From: SHLQ01 sp964562985
GTDB taxonomy: Bacteria; Actinomycetota; Acidimicrobiia; Acidimicrobiales; SHLQ01
Direction of reading: 5' to 3'
Assembly: GCA_964562985.1 (NCBI GenBank)
Contig: CAZLWE010000002.1
Coordinates: forward strand, 53,807 to 117,806
Length of the DNA stretch: 64,000 bases
A program made the translations under genes and the position numbers. How positions within the stretch are numbered: position 1 is the stretch's first letter; each line of letters begins with the position of its first letter. Under the pieces are notes generated by a model. That model did not search any database. It was not told the DNA's origin and saw nothing but the letters and a program-made list of their open reading frames with translations. This document shows positions 8,216 to 16,663 of the stretch, piece by piece.

Positions 8216-10144
8216 TTAGGCGCAGGCTTCGAGGAGGTGGTGGTGATGCCAGGCAGCGATATCGGCGAGCGGCAGACTGTTCGCCGCTGCGTGGTTGGTG
8301 GATGCCTGTTGGTCGCGCAGCTCGTCGTCGGAGAGAATCTGCTCGATCGCCGCTCGTAGAGATTCCATCGAGGACGGGTCGAATGGGAGCCCCACGAAAC
8401 CTTCTTCTTCGATGAGGCCGATGAAGTCGCCAAGCTCAGGCACGACCACCGGGCGTCCGAACGCACCGGCCTGGTGCAGCGGACCGGAACTGCCGGTCGT
8501 GGAGGTATAGGGGAACACCACGACCGAGCTCGATTCGAACAGCGGCTCGACATCCTCTTCTTCGATGTAGCCAAGGAAGCGAAGGCCCGCGAGATCGTCG
8601 TTGGTGGCAGCGACGGCGTCGAGGTAACCGGGGGCGTTGGGGCTGTCGGTTCCGCCGATGACGAGTTCGACATCGGCGAACGCTGGGTCGTTGGTGAGTT
8701 GGCGGTAGGCGTCGATCAGGTTCTCGAGGCGTTTGTAGGTGCCGAACTTTCCGAACGCCAGGATGCGGCGACCGCCATCGACAGGGTCGCAGCCGTTGTA
8801 GTGCGTGGTGTCGAATGTGCCGTGTGGGGTGAGGAACACATTGTCGGCGCCGTAGGTGTGGTGGAGGATTTCGACGTAGTTGGGCATCGTGGTGACGACA
8901 CGGTTCGCCCGAAGCACGATCTTGGTGAGTGCGGTGCCGATGCCTCGGAGCACTCGCTCGATGATGGAGCTGCTCCCGAAGCCGGCAGCATCGAGGTCGA
9001 CGGTGTCGACCAGGTTGTGCAGGAGCACCACAGAGGGCACGCCAGCGCAACGGGCAAGCATCGGAGTGAACAGCCCAAGTGCGGCGGGCACCTTCTTATT
9101 ACCGAAGGCGGTGAAGTGGATGTTGAAGAGCACTGCGTCGGGGCGTTCCCGACGCAGTGCCCGGACGAGGCGCACGGCGTTGGTGAGGTCATTGAACTTC
9201 CAGCTCTCGACTCCACGAACTCCGGGTGGGGTTTGCGCCTCGCCATCCTCATGGAATGCGATGACCTCCTCGACGCCGTCGAGGGTGGCGAGGTGACGGG
9301 TGAGGTGGAAGCCGTATTCGTTGAGGGTGGTGTCTGATGGAGGCAGCGCGGTGACGACGCCAAACCGGGTCGGGCGTCCGGCACGTTCGGTGGCCTTGTT
9401 CGGGCGAGCGAACCGGAGCTTGGCGAGTTGCAGCACGAATGAGCCCGCGTCACGAAGGGGCCGCACGGTCGAGCCAGGGGCGTCGAACCAGGTGACCGGC
9501 ACTTCGACTACCTCGTAGCCGAGATGGTTGGCGAGCCACAGCGCTTCGAGATCGAAGCTGAAGTCAGCACTCTTGAGCGAGGTGAAAATGTCTTCGGCGG
9601 CGTCGCGCTCAAACAGTTTGAAGCCGCATTGGGTGTCGCAAATTTCCGAACCCAGCACCCACTTGACCAGAACCCGGAGAACACCACTGCAGGTGCGGCG
9701 GATCGCCGAGCGGTTCTGCTCGGTGGCCTCGGCATGTGCCCGACTCCCGATCACGACCGGGGTGCCGCGGCGAGCCTCGGCGAGCATGGTGTCGACATGC
9801 GCGATTGGGGTGGAGAGGTCGGCGTCGGTGACGAGGACGTACCGGCCCGCTGCGGCGAGCACGCCGGCCTTGACCGCTGCACCCTTACCTCGGTTCACGC
9901 CGGGGTCGAGCACCCGGACGTTGCGCAGCCCGAGCAGGCGAACCATCGCCACCGTGCCGTCGGTCGAGCCGTCGTCGGACACGACGATCTCGAAACTCTC
10001 CCCGGCTCGGGCGAGGTGGGCGGCGGTGGCAGCGATCGTCGGGACGATGCGCTGCGCCTCGTTGAACGCAGGGATGACCACACTGATTTCTGGCGTGTCA
10101 GCGACCGGCTCGCTCTTCCAAAGGGTGAAGTTCTCGTAGCTCAT
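8216..10144 (-). CDS. Bifunctional glycosyltransferase: GT2 (polyprenyl-phosphate type) fused to GT4
   Basis: The 642 residues hold two complete glycosyltransferase domains. The first (about 20-260) is a GT2 domain of the dolichyl-phosphate glucosyl/mannosyltransferase type: SVVIPAFNEAQRI, VVSDDGSTDGT, the nucleotide-sugar DADLSTP motif, GSRAH and CDTQCGFKLF. The second (about 270-640) is a GT4/GT-B domain with LLHNLVDTVD, FGKFGTYKRLENLI and the donor-binding region PYTSTTGSSGPLHQAGAFGRPVVVPELGD. No membrane anchor is obvious. The first domain could charge a polyprenyl phosphate and the second extend a glycan. It opens the operon that continues with STAS proteins and a flippase, consistent with making a surface polysaccharide. 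Confidence 0.92.
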   Translation of the reverse strand: MSYENFTLWKSEPVADTPEISVVIPAFNEAQRIVPTIAATAAHLARAGESFEIVVSDDGSTDGTVAMVRLLGLRNVRVLDPGVNRGKGAAVKAGVLAAAGRYVLVTDADLSTPIAHVDTMLAEARRGTPVVIGSRAHAEATEQNRSAIRRTCSGVLRVLVKWVLGSEICDTQCGFKLFERDAAEDIFTSLKSADFSFDLEALWLANHLGYEVVEVPVTWFDAPGSTVRPLRDAGSFVLQLAKLRFARPNKATERAGRPTRFGVVTALPPSDTTLNEYGFHLTRHLATLDGVEEVIAFHEDGEAQTPPGVRGVESWKFNDLTNAVRLVRALRRERPDAVLFNIHFTAFGNKKVPAALGLFTPMLARCAGVPSVVLLHNLVDTVDLDAAGFGSSSIIERVLRGIGTALTKIVLRANRVVTTMPNYVEILHHTYGADNVFLTPHGTFDTTHYNGCDPVDGGRRILAFGKFGTYKRLENLIDAYRQLTNDPAFADVELVIGGTDSPNAPGYLDAVAATNDDLAGLRFLGYIEEEDVEPLFESSSVVVFPYTSTTGSSGPLHQAGAFGRPVVVPELGDFIGLIEEEGFVGLPFDPSSMESLRAAIEQILSDDELRDQQASTNHAAANSLPLADIAAWHHHHLLEACA

Positions 10145-10242
10145 ACCCAGGTCTCGGGTCTGAACATCAAGGTGACCGGTGCGCTACCTCAAGATCAGGT
10201 CAAGGTCGCCGAGCTGTCTAAGCCGCTGCTACAAGCAGTCGC

Positions 10243-11799
10243 CTAGGCGTTGAAGACCTTGTCAACGGTGTGGTCGAAGGCGTTCGACGTCCCTATGTTC
10301 GGTTCCGATCCAACCGCCGCTGGCCCATAGGTATCAGCAGCCCTTCCGATAGCGCGACTAATTCTCCGAAAGCTGGGAATCGCAAGTGATGGACTATGAC
10401 CCGAAGAGCTGCGGAACCGTGCCGTAACTAGTTTGTCAATCGACAAGTGATGGGGCGTAGGAAAGCTCACCACTCGCGACTCTAGGAGCTTCCTTCGCTT
10501 GTGTAGCGCCGAATGAATGGTCTGCAACAACCACCCATCAAGCTCAGAAAGGTAGTCGCCATCATCAATCAACGGATACGCCGAGAGAGCCCCTCGGAAA
10601 TGCCTGAGCTTTATCTCGCCGCGCTGAAAAGATCTCACCTGCTTTTCATTCAAATCACCATAGAGGTAGCGACGAAGCTGACTTAGAAGACGGACGTAGT
10701 CCTTGTCGACGTTCGCTGCGATGCGGTCGAGGTTCTGACAGCCGCGCATGGGTTCGCGCAGAAGGTGGTCGTAGATCATTCCTGCGCAATCACTCTGTAT
10801 CTTTTTGCGCGCCCTCTTGCTGGGCTTGCAGGACCCTAGTCCGAGGTCGTAACCCAAAAATTGAACTACTCGTTTTGTTCGAATCTCACCGTTCGGCCAG
10901 TTGGCGGGAACCAGCAAACTGATCCCATCGGACTTGGCCTGGTTCAGACTGACACCCATTCTCGAAGCTGCTTCATTGAGAACGTTGAACGCTTGACAAA
11001 CCAAATCGTAAGAGTCTGACCAAATCAGGGTGTCATCGGCATACCTAACGAACTGAAGGCCGAGCCGCTCAAGGTTTCTATCCAATTCACTGGCAGCAAG
11101 GTTCGCGAGGATGAGACTTACGCTTGTGCCCTGCGGAATCCCCCTTCTGTTATCCAATGGCTTGCCGGGATAGTCACTGGCGAGTGCGGGCTTGAGGGGC
11201 ATAAATGCTCGGAGCACATCAAGCTCGTGTCTAGACAAGAACATGGTTCTCTCGTCCAGGACGCGTTCAATGTGATCATGCGAGATCGAGTCGAAGAACG
11301 CTGAGAAATCGAATTCAGCGATGAACACCCGCTGCTTTTCGCTCCATGCATTCTTCACTGTTAAGACAGCATCTTGGGCGCTCAAGTCCCTTCTATACGC
11401 ATAGGAGCTGCCGCTCATCCTGCTCGAATTCTTAGCGAGTACGCTCTCAAAGACCATTTTCGAGACCGCACTGTCGGCGACCTGAAATATGGAGACAGTT
11501 CGGAAAGTTCCATCGCCCTTTGGCACCGATTGGAGCACCGGGGGACGAGGCGCATAGCTACCTGCCTGTAAGGACTTCCAGATCGAATCGCCGATCGCAG
11601 CGGCGTTCTTCTTCGCGTGATAGGGGTCGAACCCCGAGTCGACGGCCCACCATGACGGATCGTGCGATTCGAGCGACTCTAAGTCTTTCGTAGAGCGCTC
11701 TTGCCTAGCTTTTGACTCCAAACGCGCCCCCATTATCCTGCCCTCATGTCGGCGAATAAGGCGGTTTGCCTCCCGGATGATGTGGTCTTCGATCTTCAT
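10243..11799 (-). CDS. Reverse transcriptase, stand-alone, possible defence-type RT
   Basis: The 518 residues contain all catalytic RT blocks: VPKGDGTFRTVSIFQVADS (RT2), EFDFSAFFDSISHDHI with catalytic Asp near 164 (motif A), RRGIPQGTSVSLILANLAASELD (motif B), FVRYADDTLIW with YADD near 253-256 (motif C), a SLNQAKSDG-like motif D and VQFLGYDLG (motif E). A ~190-residue helical C-terminal region follows, without an HNH, maturase or integrase domain that I recognise, so a group II intron protein is unlikely. ATG at 11799 was chosen; the longer frame would read through a perfect palindrome. There is no Shine-Dalgarno and no partner gene. Retron RTs and the UG/DRT antiviral RTs share this organisation. 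I cannot assign the subgroup. Confidence 0.88.
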   Translation of the reverse strand: MKIEDHIIREANRLIRRHEGRIMGARLESKARQERSTKDLESLESHDPSWWAVDSGFDPYHAKKNAAAIGDSIWKSLQAGSYAPRPPVLQSVPKGDGTFRTVSIFQVADSAVSKMVFESVLAKNSSRMSGSSYAYRRDLSAQDAVLTVKNAWSEKQRVFIAEFDFSAFFDSISHDHIERVLDERTMFLSRHELDVLRAFMPLKPALASDYPGKPLDNRRGIPQGTSVSLILANLAASELDRNLERLGLQFVRYADDTLIWSDSYDLVCQAFNVLNEAASRMGVSLNQAKSDGISLLVPANWPNGEIRTKRVVQFLGYDLGLGSCKPSKRARKKIQSDCAGMIYDHLLREPMRGCQNLDRIAANVDKDYVRLLSQLRRYLYGDLNEKQVRSFQRGEIKLRHFRGALSAYPLIDDGDYLSELDGWLLQTIHSALHKRRKLLESRVVSFPTPHHLSIDKLVTARFRSSSGHSPSLAIPSFRRISRAIGRAADTYGPAAVGSEPNIGTSNAFDHTVDKVFNA

Positions 11800-11809
11800 G
11801 GTTATTGGT

Positions 11810-11841
11810 GTGGGTGGTGGCGTGCGCACGCCACCACCCAC
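11810..11841. repeat. Perfect 32-bp palindrome upstream of the reverse transcriptase
   Basis: Sixteen bases GTGGGTGGTGGCGTGC are followed immediately by their exact reverse complement, with no spacer. The end of the element lies 10 bases before the RT start codon. In RNA it would be a very stable hairpin occluding the ribosome entry site; in DNA it could be a cruciform or dimeric protein site. Confidence 0.9.
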
Positions 11842-12166
11842 GTTGAAGCGCAAAATCCGGATAGGGGAAAAGCTGATGCAAGCAAACTATTTCGCTAGCA
11901 CCTGCGACCTCATGCGCATAACGCTGAGGCCGCCACAGGGCGATTGCTCGCCTTTCGTCTTGCTACTCCGTTAAGCCACTCTTGCGGCCTGCCACCAACT
12001 CTAGTCGCACCGATGATGGCCTTCCCCATGGGGCACCTGAGATGTCTTACGGGTCCAACGCCGCTCCGAAGGATTCGTCAACGTAAGGGGGAGGGCGCTG
12101 TTCTGCAATCCTCCGAGCTCCAGTCGGCGATTGCCCGAGATCGAATAACGGTGAAAGCTGACCCCG
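11842..12166. other. Long intergenic region upstream of the reverse transcriptase
   Basis: These 325 bases carry no convincing gene. They contain the 3' flank of a minus-strand membrane protein gene and the whole 5' region of the RT gene. Defence-type RTs often have a non-coding RNA template in such a position. I see no msr/msd-like repeat pair that would prove one. Confidence 0.4.
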
Positions 12167-13405
12167 CTAGTCCCAGTTCCGCGAACAACTTCCTGCCCCG
12201 AACGGTGAGTCTCCCCAACAGGTACCTGCACCAGGCGGACGTGCAGGAGTTTCAGGACCGTCATAGAGCCATTGATTCGGCGGCGATTCATTCGCACCGA
12301 TCGCAAAGACCCACCCGCTCGGCGTTCGTCGCCAAGCGAACCAGGACGACCCGTCTGCCGCCACAACTTCGTGGTAACCAACACCCGGTTCAAGTCCACT
12401 CGAATGTCCCGGCCGGGAAACCAAGTCAAGTACCCCGCGCTGGTATCGGCCCCCTTCGCACCGGCCCGAGTGGCAGGCGTGCAGCCACCGAAGGGCTCTT
12501 TGGGTCGTTTCAAATTCTCGGCGATCAAGACGACGGCCATTCGGATCAAAGCCGTCGACACCAGTGAAGCGTTCCAACCGGTTCGCAGCCCTCAGCTCCT
12601 CATCTTTCTTGTGCAACTCGCGTTGCCGATGCAGCTGGATCTGCCGTCGTGCTTCTTTGTAGTTGCCCGCTTGCGCCACCGCACTCATGGCACGCCGGTT
12701 GAGCTGCCCTAGCTCGTGTCCCTTCAGCCCAAACTCCCGAAGGACCGTTGCCTTAAGCGCAAAGCCTTTGTTCGACGTGGTGGAGGACTGCCAGTCGTTG
12801 TGTCTGGCTACAACCTCGTACCTCGCGTAAATGCCCAGGAGGTATACGTAAGGCAGTAGTCCAGCAGTTAACCAGATTGGCAGAAGTGCCTGGCGGACGA
12901 GCTGACCGTAGTCGTGTCCTCCAAAGTGTCTTACAAGGCGCAAGAGTCCGGTGCTAACGAGGGCCAGACCCACCAATGCGAGAATGAACTGAGCTCCCTT
13001 TGACACCTGCTTGTGTTGATCCTGTCTTTCGGTGACGGCTGCAACCATCGTTAACAGTGTCGCCACTGGGACGAGCAGCAATTCGATAGGCAGCGACAAG
13101 ATCGAGACTTCAAGTAGCACATCCAAGAAGATCGCTACCCGGATCAGTTCAGCGAGTGATGCCCTGAAAAAGGACGGTCGTTCTGTGGCACGGGCGAAAT
13201 TGAACAGGAGCACGATTCCACTGCCCAACATCCAGAAGACTGTGTCTGCCAGCAACCCGCCGTTCCAAAGCCCCACGAGGCTGGCTCCCCAAAGCAAACC
13301 CAGCGATGTCGCCAAGAATGCGACGATCGCTATGCAAATCGCTCGATCGCGAAACATCCGCACCACACCGACCAGAGAGGCACGAAGCGAGGGCGCCCTC
13401 AGCAT
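12167..13405 (-). CDS. Membrane protein of unknown function with charged cytoplasmic tail
   Basis: About 412 residues from ATG 13405 (MLRAPSLRASL). The first half has about six hydrophobic segments (AICIAIVAFLATSLGLLWGA, TVFWMLGSGIVLLF, VLLEVSILSLPIELLLVPVA, FILALVGLALVSTG, ALLPIWLTAGLLPYVYLLG). The second half is soluble, with a basic coiled stretch (QIQLHRQRELHKKDEELRA) and a C-terminal Cys/Trp-rich segment. An open frame extends 86 codons upstream to 13663, but it crosses the SOS promoter of the divergent HNH gene and looks less coding. Upstream GTG starts remain possible. No family recognised. Confidence 0.6.
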   Translation of the reverse strand: MLRAPSLRASLVGVVRMFRDRAICIAIVAFLATSLGLLWGASLVGLWNGGLLADTVFWMLGSGIVLLFNFARATERPSFFRASLAELIRVAIFLDVLLEVSILSLPIELLLVPVATLLTMVAAVTERQDQHKQVSKGAQFILALVGLALVSTGLLRLVRHFGGHDYGQLVRQALLPIWLTAGLLPYVYLLGIYARYEVVARHNDWQSSTTSNKGFALKATVLREFGLKGHELGQLNRRAMSAVAQAGNYKEARRQIQLHRQRELHKKDEELRAANRLERFTGVDGFDPNGRRLDRREFETTQRALRWLHACHSGRCEGGRYQRGVLDLVSRPGHSSGLEPGVGYHEVVAADGSSWFAWRRTPSGWVFAIGANESPPNQWLYDGPETPARPPGAGTCWGDSPFGAGSCSRNWD

Positions 13406-13549
13406 AAAGAAGAACCGCGACAACGGTCCAAACGAGAATCGCAAGCTGTCTGTTGTTTGCCACAGGAAGGACCTTAGGCGTACCGCATGACACTGATTAC
13501 GGCTACTGGCCCGATCGAGCACAATCTTTGATTTTTCAGGCCCTAAACG

Positions 13550-13577
13550 TTGAATGTAGAACGTTTGTTCGTATACT
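13550..13577 (+). promoter_or_regulatory. SOS-type promoter with LexA box between -35 and -10
   Basis: TTGAAT at 13550-13555 and TATACT at 13572-13577 are separated by 16 bases and form a good vegetative promoter. The spacer contains GAACGTTTGTTC (13559-13570), a perfect GAAC-N4-GTTC core as recognised by Gram-positive and actinobacterial LexA. It lies 92 bases before the HNH gene start. LexA bound here would block RNA polymerase directly. Confidence 0.75.
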
Positions 13578-13661
13578 GGAATCACTTCCCCACAATCAAA
13601 ACAGCGGATGGTTTCCCTCCTTGGGTAGCGGAAACTTGTGTGGAAGGAGGCGAGCAAGAAC

Positions 13662-14924
13662 ATGTCGGTTATTGATCATCAATCCGAGTACGTCGACGAA
13701 CTATTGGCTCGCCTCGACGACGTCATCGACGACCTCGCTGAACTGTCCTTGGGGTCGCTGCCGGTCGAGCAGTTGAATCGGGTGTTGCTCCGCGAATGCG
13801 AACTCGTATCCCAGGCACAAGGCCTGCAGATGGCGGGCATGCAAGAAGCCGAGAACGCTGCCATGTCGGTCAGGTACGGCAACCGCATCCTCACCACTCA
13901 TCTCGCCAAGGAAACCCACCAGCCAACCAAGGCGTTGGGATCAGCTCGGTCGATTGCTTTGTGGCTCAACGACTTTCCGCTACTGCACGAAGCGCTTATC
14001 GCTGGACGTATCTCCCGTTCGCACGTCATGGAACTCAAGTCGGTCGACTCGCCACGAGTGCATCACCTGATGGTTCGTGACCAACAGATGTTGATCGAAG
14101 CCGCCCGCGAAGTCGTGTGGACCGACTGGACCAAAGTCGTCGCCTACTGGCTCAACGCCGCCGACCCGGACGGCGAACTCACCGACCCCTCTAACCCTTC
14201 CTATGGGATGCGGATCCGGACCAAAGCCAACGGTGACGTGTACGCCACCATCCTGATGGACCCGGTAACCGGTGAAGCGTTCCTCACCATGCACGATGCC
14301 GAGGTCAAGAAACTCGAAACCAACGAACGACAAACCTTGAACGAAAACCCCAACGCTCCGGTTACATCACAAGTCCAGAAGAACTTGGACGCCTTGCTGC
14401 GGTTGATGGTGCGCGGGTGGCGGCGAGAAGACGGCACCTACCCCGACTTCCTGGTCAACATCGTCATGAGCGAGAAAGTCGCTGAAGACCTGATCGCGCG
14501 AACTTACGGACACACCGACCCTGACGGCGACAACCCGCTCGACATCGACCCATTCGAACTACCCATCGCCTGGGATGACATCGACGGCCGATGCGAAACT
14601 ATTCGGGGCACACCCATCCACCCCAAACACGCCCTCGGTGTGCTGCTCGCCGGGAAACTCCGGCGCCTGGTGATGAGCACAGAATCCAAAGTGATCGATC
14701 ACGGACACGACATCCGCTACTTCACCAAAACCCAACGCAACGCACTCCTCGTCCAACAACGAGGCCAATGCAACCTGGGCACCCAGACCCCATACCGCTG
14801 GCTCCACGCCGACCACATCCAACCGCGCACCAAGGGCGGACCCACCGACATCAACAACGGCCAAATGATCAACGGCGCCGACAACCAAGCCAAACGAGAC
14901 CGCTGGGATGGCGAAGCTGGCTAG
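13662..14924 (+). CDS. DUF222/HNH endonuclease-signature protein (13E12 repeat family-like)
   Basis: This 420-residue protein has a helical DUF222-type N-terminal region (LARLDDVIDDLAELSLG, LLRECELVSQAQGLQMAGMQEAE) and a C-terminal HNH module WLHADHIQPRTKGGPTDINNGQMINGADNQAKR. The metal-binding His pair and central Asn are visible, but the last HNH position is Asn rather than His, and the usual CxxC zinc knuckle is reduced to one Cys. ATG at 13662 is supported by a strong GGAGG ribosome binding site; an earlier in-frame ATG at 13638 lacks one. The family is abundant in Actinobacteria, and mycobacterial 13E12 members are known LexA targets. The LexA box upstream agrees with that. Confidence 0.85.
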   Translation: MSVIDHQSEYVDELLARLDDVIDDLAELSLGSLPVEQLNRVLLRECELVSQAQGLQMAGMQEAENAAMSVRYGNRILTTHLAKETHQPTKALGSARSIALWLNDFPLLHEALIAGRISRSHVMELKSVDSPRVHHLMVRDQQMLIEAAREVVWTDWTKVVAYWLNAADPDGELTDPSNPSYGMRIRTKANGDVYATILMDPVTGEAFLTMHDAEVKKLETNERQTLNENPNAPVTSQVQKNLDALLRLMVRGWRREDGTYPDFLVNIVMSEKVAEDLIARTYGHTDPDGDNPLDIDPFELPIAWDDIDGRCETIRGTPIHPKHALGVLLAGKLRRLVMSTESKVIDHGHDIRYFTKTQRNALLVQQRGQCNLGTQTPYRWLHADHIQPRTKGGPTDINNGQMINGADNQAKRDRWDGEAG

Positions 14925-14959
14925 TAGCAGGAGTTCTCAGCCTGTCTTCCAACCCATGC

Positions 14960-15616
14960 TTAGACAAAGAAGTCGAACAAGAACTTCACAATTCGGGTTA
15001 CGACACTGTCAGCACGGTCAGCCCGTTGCATGATTGTGACAAACGGGAACACCATGACGACGAAAGTCGCTAGGCCGGCAACCACTACGACCCAAGTTGG
15101 CACGGGGATCAACCATTCGCTTTCGAAGGTTGTTGAAACCCAGACCCAGCCTGCAATGAAGAGCGCTAAGAGGACGGTCTACATCAGCCAGTCAACTCGT
15201 CGACTCCGCACGCCCTGTCGATGCACACGAGACCCGATCGGGGTCACTACCGCGTAGGCGAGGAGACCGCCAAGAACGCCGGCAGGAAGGACGAAGAACG
15301 GGTCGACGGTTACTCCTGCCCTACCCTCAAGCGCGCCATCCATCGCGACCGTCGAGATGACGAACATTAAAACGCCGATCGCGACTACCTAAACCTTTGA
15401 AGCGAGGTTCATCGGTTCGATGACTGGTTCTGCCCAATCATTGGCGAACTGAAGGAGGTCATCGCCCACAACTGCTTCCGTGGTCTTTCCGTCGGCGACT
15501 GCCGCATGGAGATGGTCGGTGAGTTCGACCGCCATTTCGTCGGCCTGGTCGGGATCAACACCACTCAAGACTCAGTGTTCATGAACTGCTTTGACGAGGT
15601 CTTTGGTTTCAGCCAT
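14960..15616 (-). pseudogene. HAAS-like membrane protein gene with three in-frame stops
   Basis: One reading frame runs from ATG 15616 (MAETKDLVKAVHEH) to TAA at 14960-14962 and is interrupted by TGA at 15572-15574, TAG at 15389-15391 and TAG at 15179-15181. Between stops the frame reads as a HAAS-type signalling helix region (DPDQADEMAVELTDHLHAAV), then transmembrane segments (VDPFFVLPAGVLGGLLAYAVV, TVLLALFIAGWVWVS, VPTWVVVVAGLATFVVMVFPFV) with an intact C-terminus. The coding frame is kept throughout, so decay is recent and by point mutation. A PadR remnant overlaps its start, the usual partner of this family. Confidence 0.8.
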
Positions 15617-15815
15617 GGTCTGCTCCCTGCCTATGGGCTTGCGCAGACGAAGCGAGAAGTTGACCCACCTGGTTGCTCACGTAGTGCCACTGCGCACGCC
15701 CGTCGGCCAGCTCCTGTTCCCCCAGATCGGTCAGCTGGTAGTACTTGCGCGATGGCTCTATGCGGCATTGCAAGATAGTGGACTTCTCCTGAGCCGAACG
15801 GGACGAAGACTCCCA
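15609..15815 (-). pseudogene. PadR-family regulator remnant (C-terminal part)
   Basis: A 68-codon frame after a TAG at 15816-15818 reads RIEPSRKYYQLTDLGEQELADGRAQWHYVSNQVGQLLA, matching the wing and C-terminal end of PadR-type winged-helix regulators (RKYY-LT--G at the wing). The N-terminal recognition helices are missing. The stop overlaps the ATG of the decayed HAAS gene, as in intact PadR/HAAS operons. The region from 15819 to 16012 holds no recognisable continuation. Confidence 0.6.
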
Positions 15816-16012
15816 CTAAGGGCGGGGCCGCCATATCGTCCTGACCGTACGTGGCCCACGGCTGATTTATCGTGGCCAATTTGCACACCCCTCTACGTCT
15901 GGTCGGGCGGCAGTTATTGGGAGACTCGGGAGTGCAATTTTCATACCAACAACATTGCTATATTCGGGGCGAACACCCTCAGCACGTGCGACCGCAAGTC
16001 GACCTTGCTCGC

Positions 16013-16618
16013 ATGGCGACTCGGCGACATATTCTTACCGGCAGCGCTGGCGTGGTGGCCGTTTGGGCGACTCCCACCATTGTTGGGTTCGGACCCATCG
16101 CTGCGGCGCAAGCATCTGCACCCGGCCCGGAGATCCCGAGTTTGACACCAGGCGCCGTCTTGGCCGACCCCCCTCCCCCGGACCTGTCTATAGGCGCTGT
16201 AGAAAGCAACACCGACACGCTCGTCTTCCTCGAAGCGGGCTGCGTCATACTTACGGCACCGATCATCGTGAACCGGTCAAGTCCTGGATCGTTCAATGGC
16301 AACTCCAACGAGAACACTACGGTCCCGGCTGGGACGAAGATCTGCAGCTATTTCGTTCACGGAGACCGACTCGACCTTCCCGGAAGACTCGCTGGAGGCG
16401 CCACGTTCTCGACGAATCCCATCCTCGGTCTGATCTACGAGACGGCCCAGTTCAACGCCACCAGCTTTCTGGAAGTGCCCGGAGTCAACTACGCCTATGG
16501 CCCAGCCGAGGGCAACGACTTTATGACCCTCGATCTCACTCCGGGATCCAACACCGTCACCTGGGACCTTCGATTCGGTGGTGCCACCGATCAGATTCGC
16601 ATTATCACCGCGTGCTGA
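16013..16618 (+). CDS. Secreted protein of unknown function
   Basis: This 201-residue product from ATG 16013 has a signal-like N-terminus MATRRHILTGSAGVVAVWATPTIVG with a paired Arg, possibly a Tat substrate, and a cleavage region near AAAQASA. The mature part is rich in small polar residues, Pro and Thr, and has two Cys (GCVILTAP and the C-terminal AC) that could form a disulfide. Its beta-strand-rich pattern suggests an Ig-like or lectin-like fold, without family recognition. A longer frame from 15872 was rejected because its N-terminus has no export signal. It converges on the gene ending at 16664. Confidence 0.6.
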   Translation: MATRRHILTGSAGVVAVWATPTIVGFGPIAAAQASAPGPEIPSLTPGAVLADPPPPDLSIGAVESNTDTLVFLEAGCVILTAPIIVNRSSPGSFNGNSNENTTVPAGTKICSYFVHGDRLDLPGRLAGGATFSTNPILGLIYETAQFNATSFLEVPGVNYAYGPAEGNDFMTLDLTPGSNTVTWDLRFGGATDQIRIITAC

Positions 16619-16663
16619 CCGACGATGCGGGCACGACGGAAAGAGCTGGATCATGACATATCG

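Noticed and set aside
11912..11976. attC-like site: GCATAAC and GTTAAGC about 50 bases apart upstream of the reverse transcriptase
   Set aside because: The outer boxes are complementary except for one base, but no inner L-box pairing is visible and there is no integrase or cassette array in the window.
12001..12561. Frames on both strands between 11944 and 12567
   Set aside because: They partly overlap the end of the membrane protein gene and give low-complexity, basic translations without any domain.
15572..15574. Second possible selenocysteine TGA in the HAAS pseudogene
   Set aside because: The position is not a Cys in this family, two TAG stops follow in the same frame, and no SECIS-like hairpin is seen; decay explains it.
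15631..15888. 85-codon minus-strand frame in the PadR region
   Set aside because: The PadR-like peptide is in a different frame, so this is an out-of-frame shadow or post-frameshift relic.
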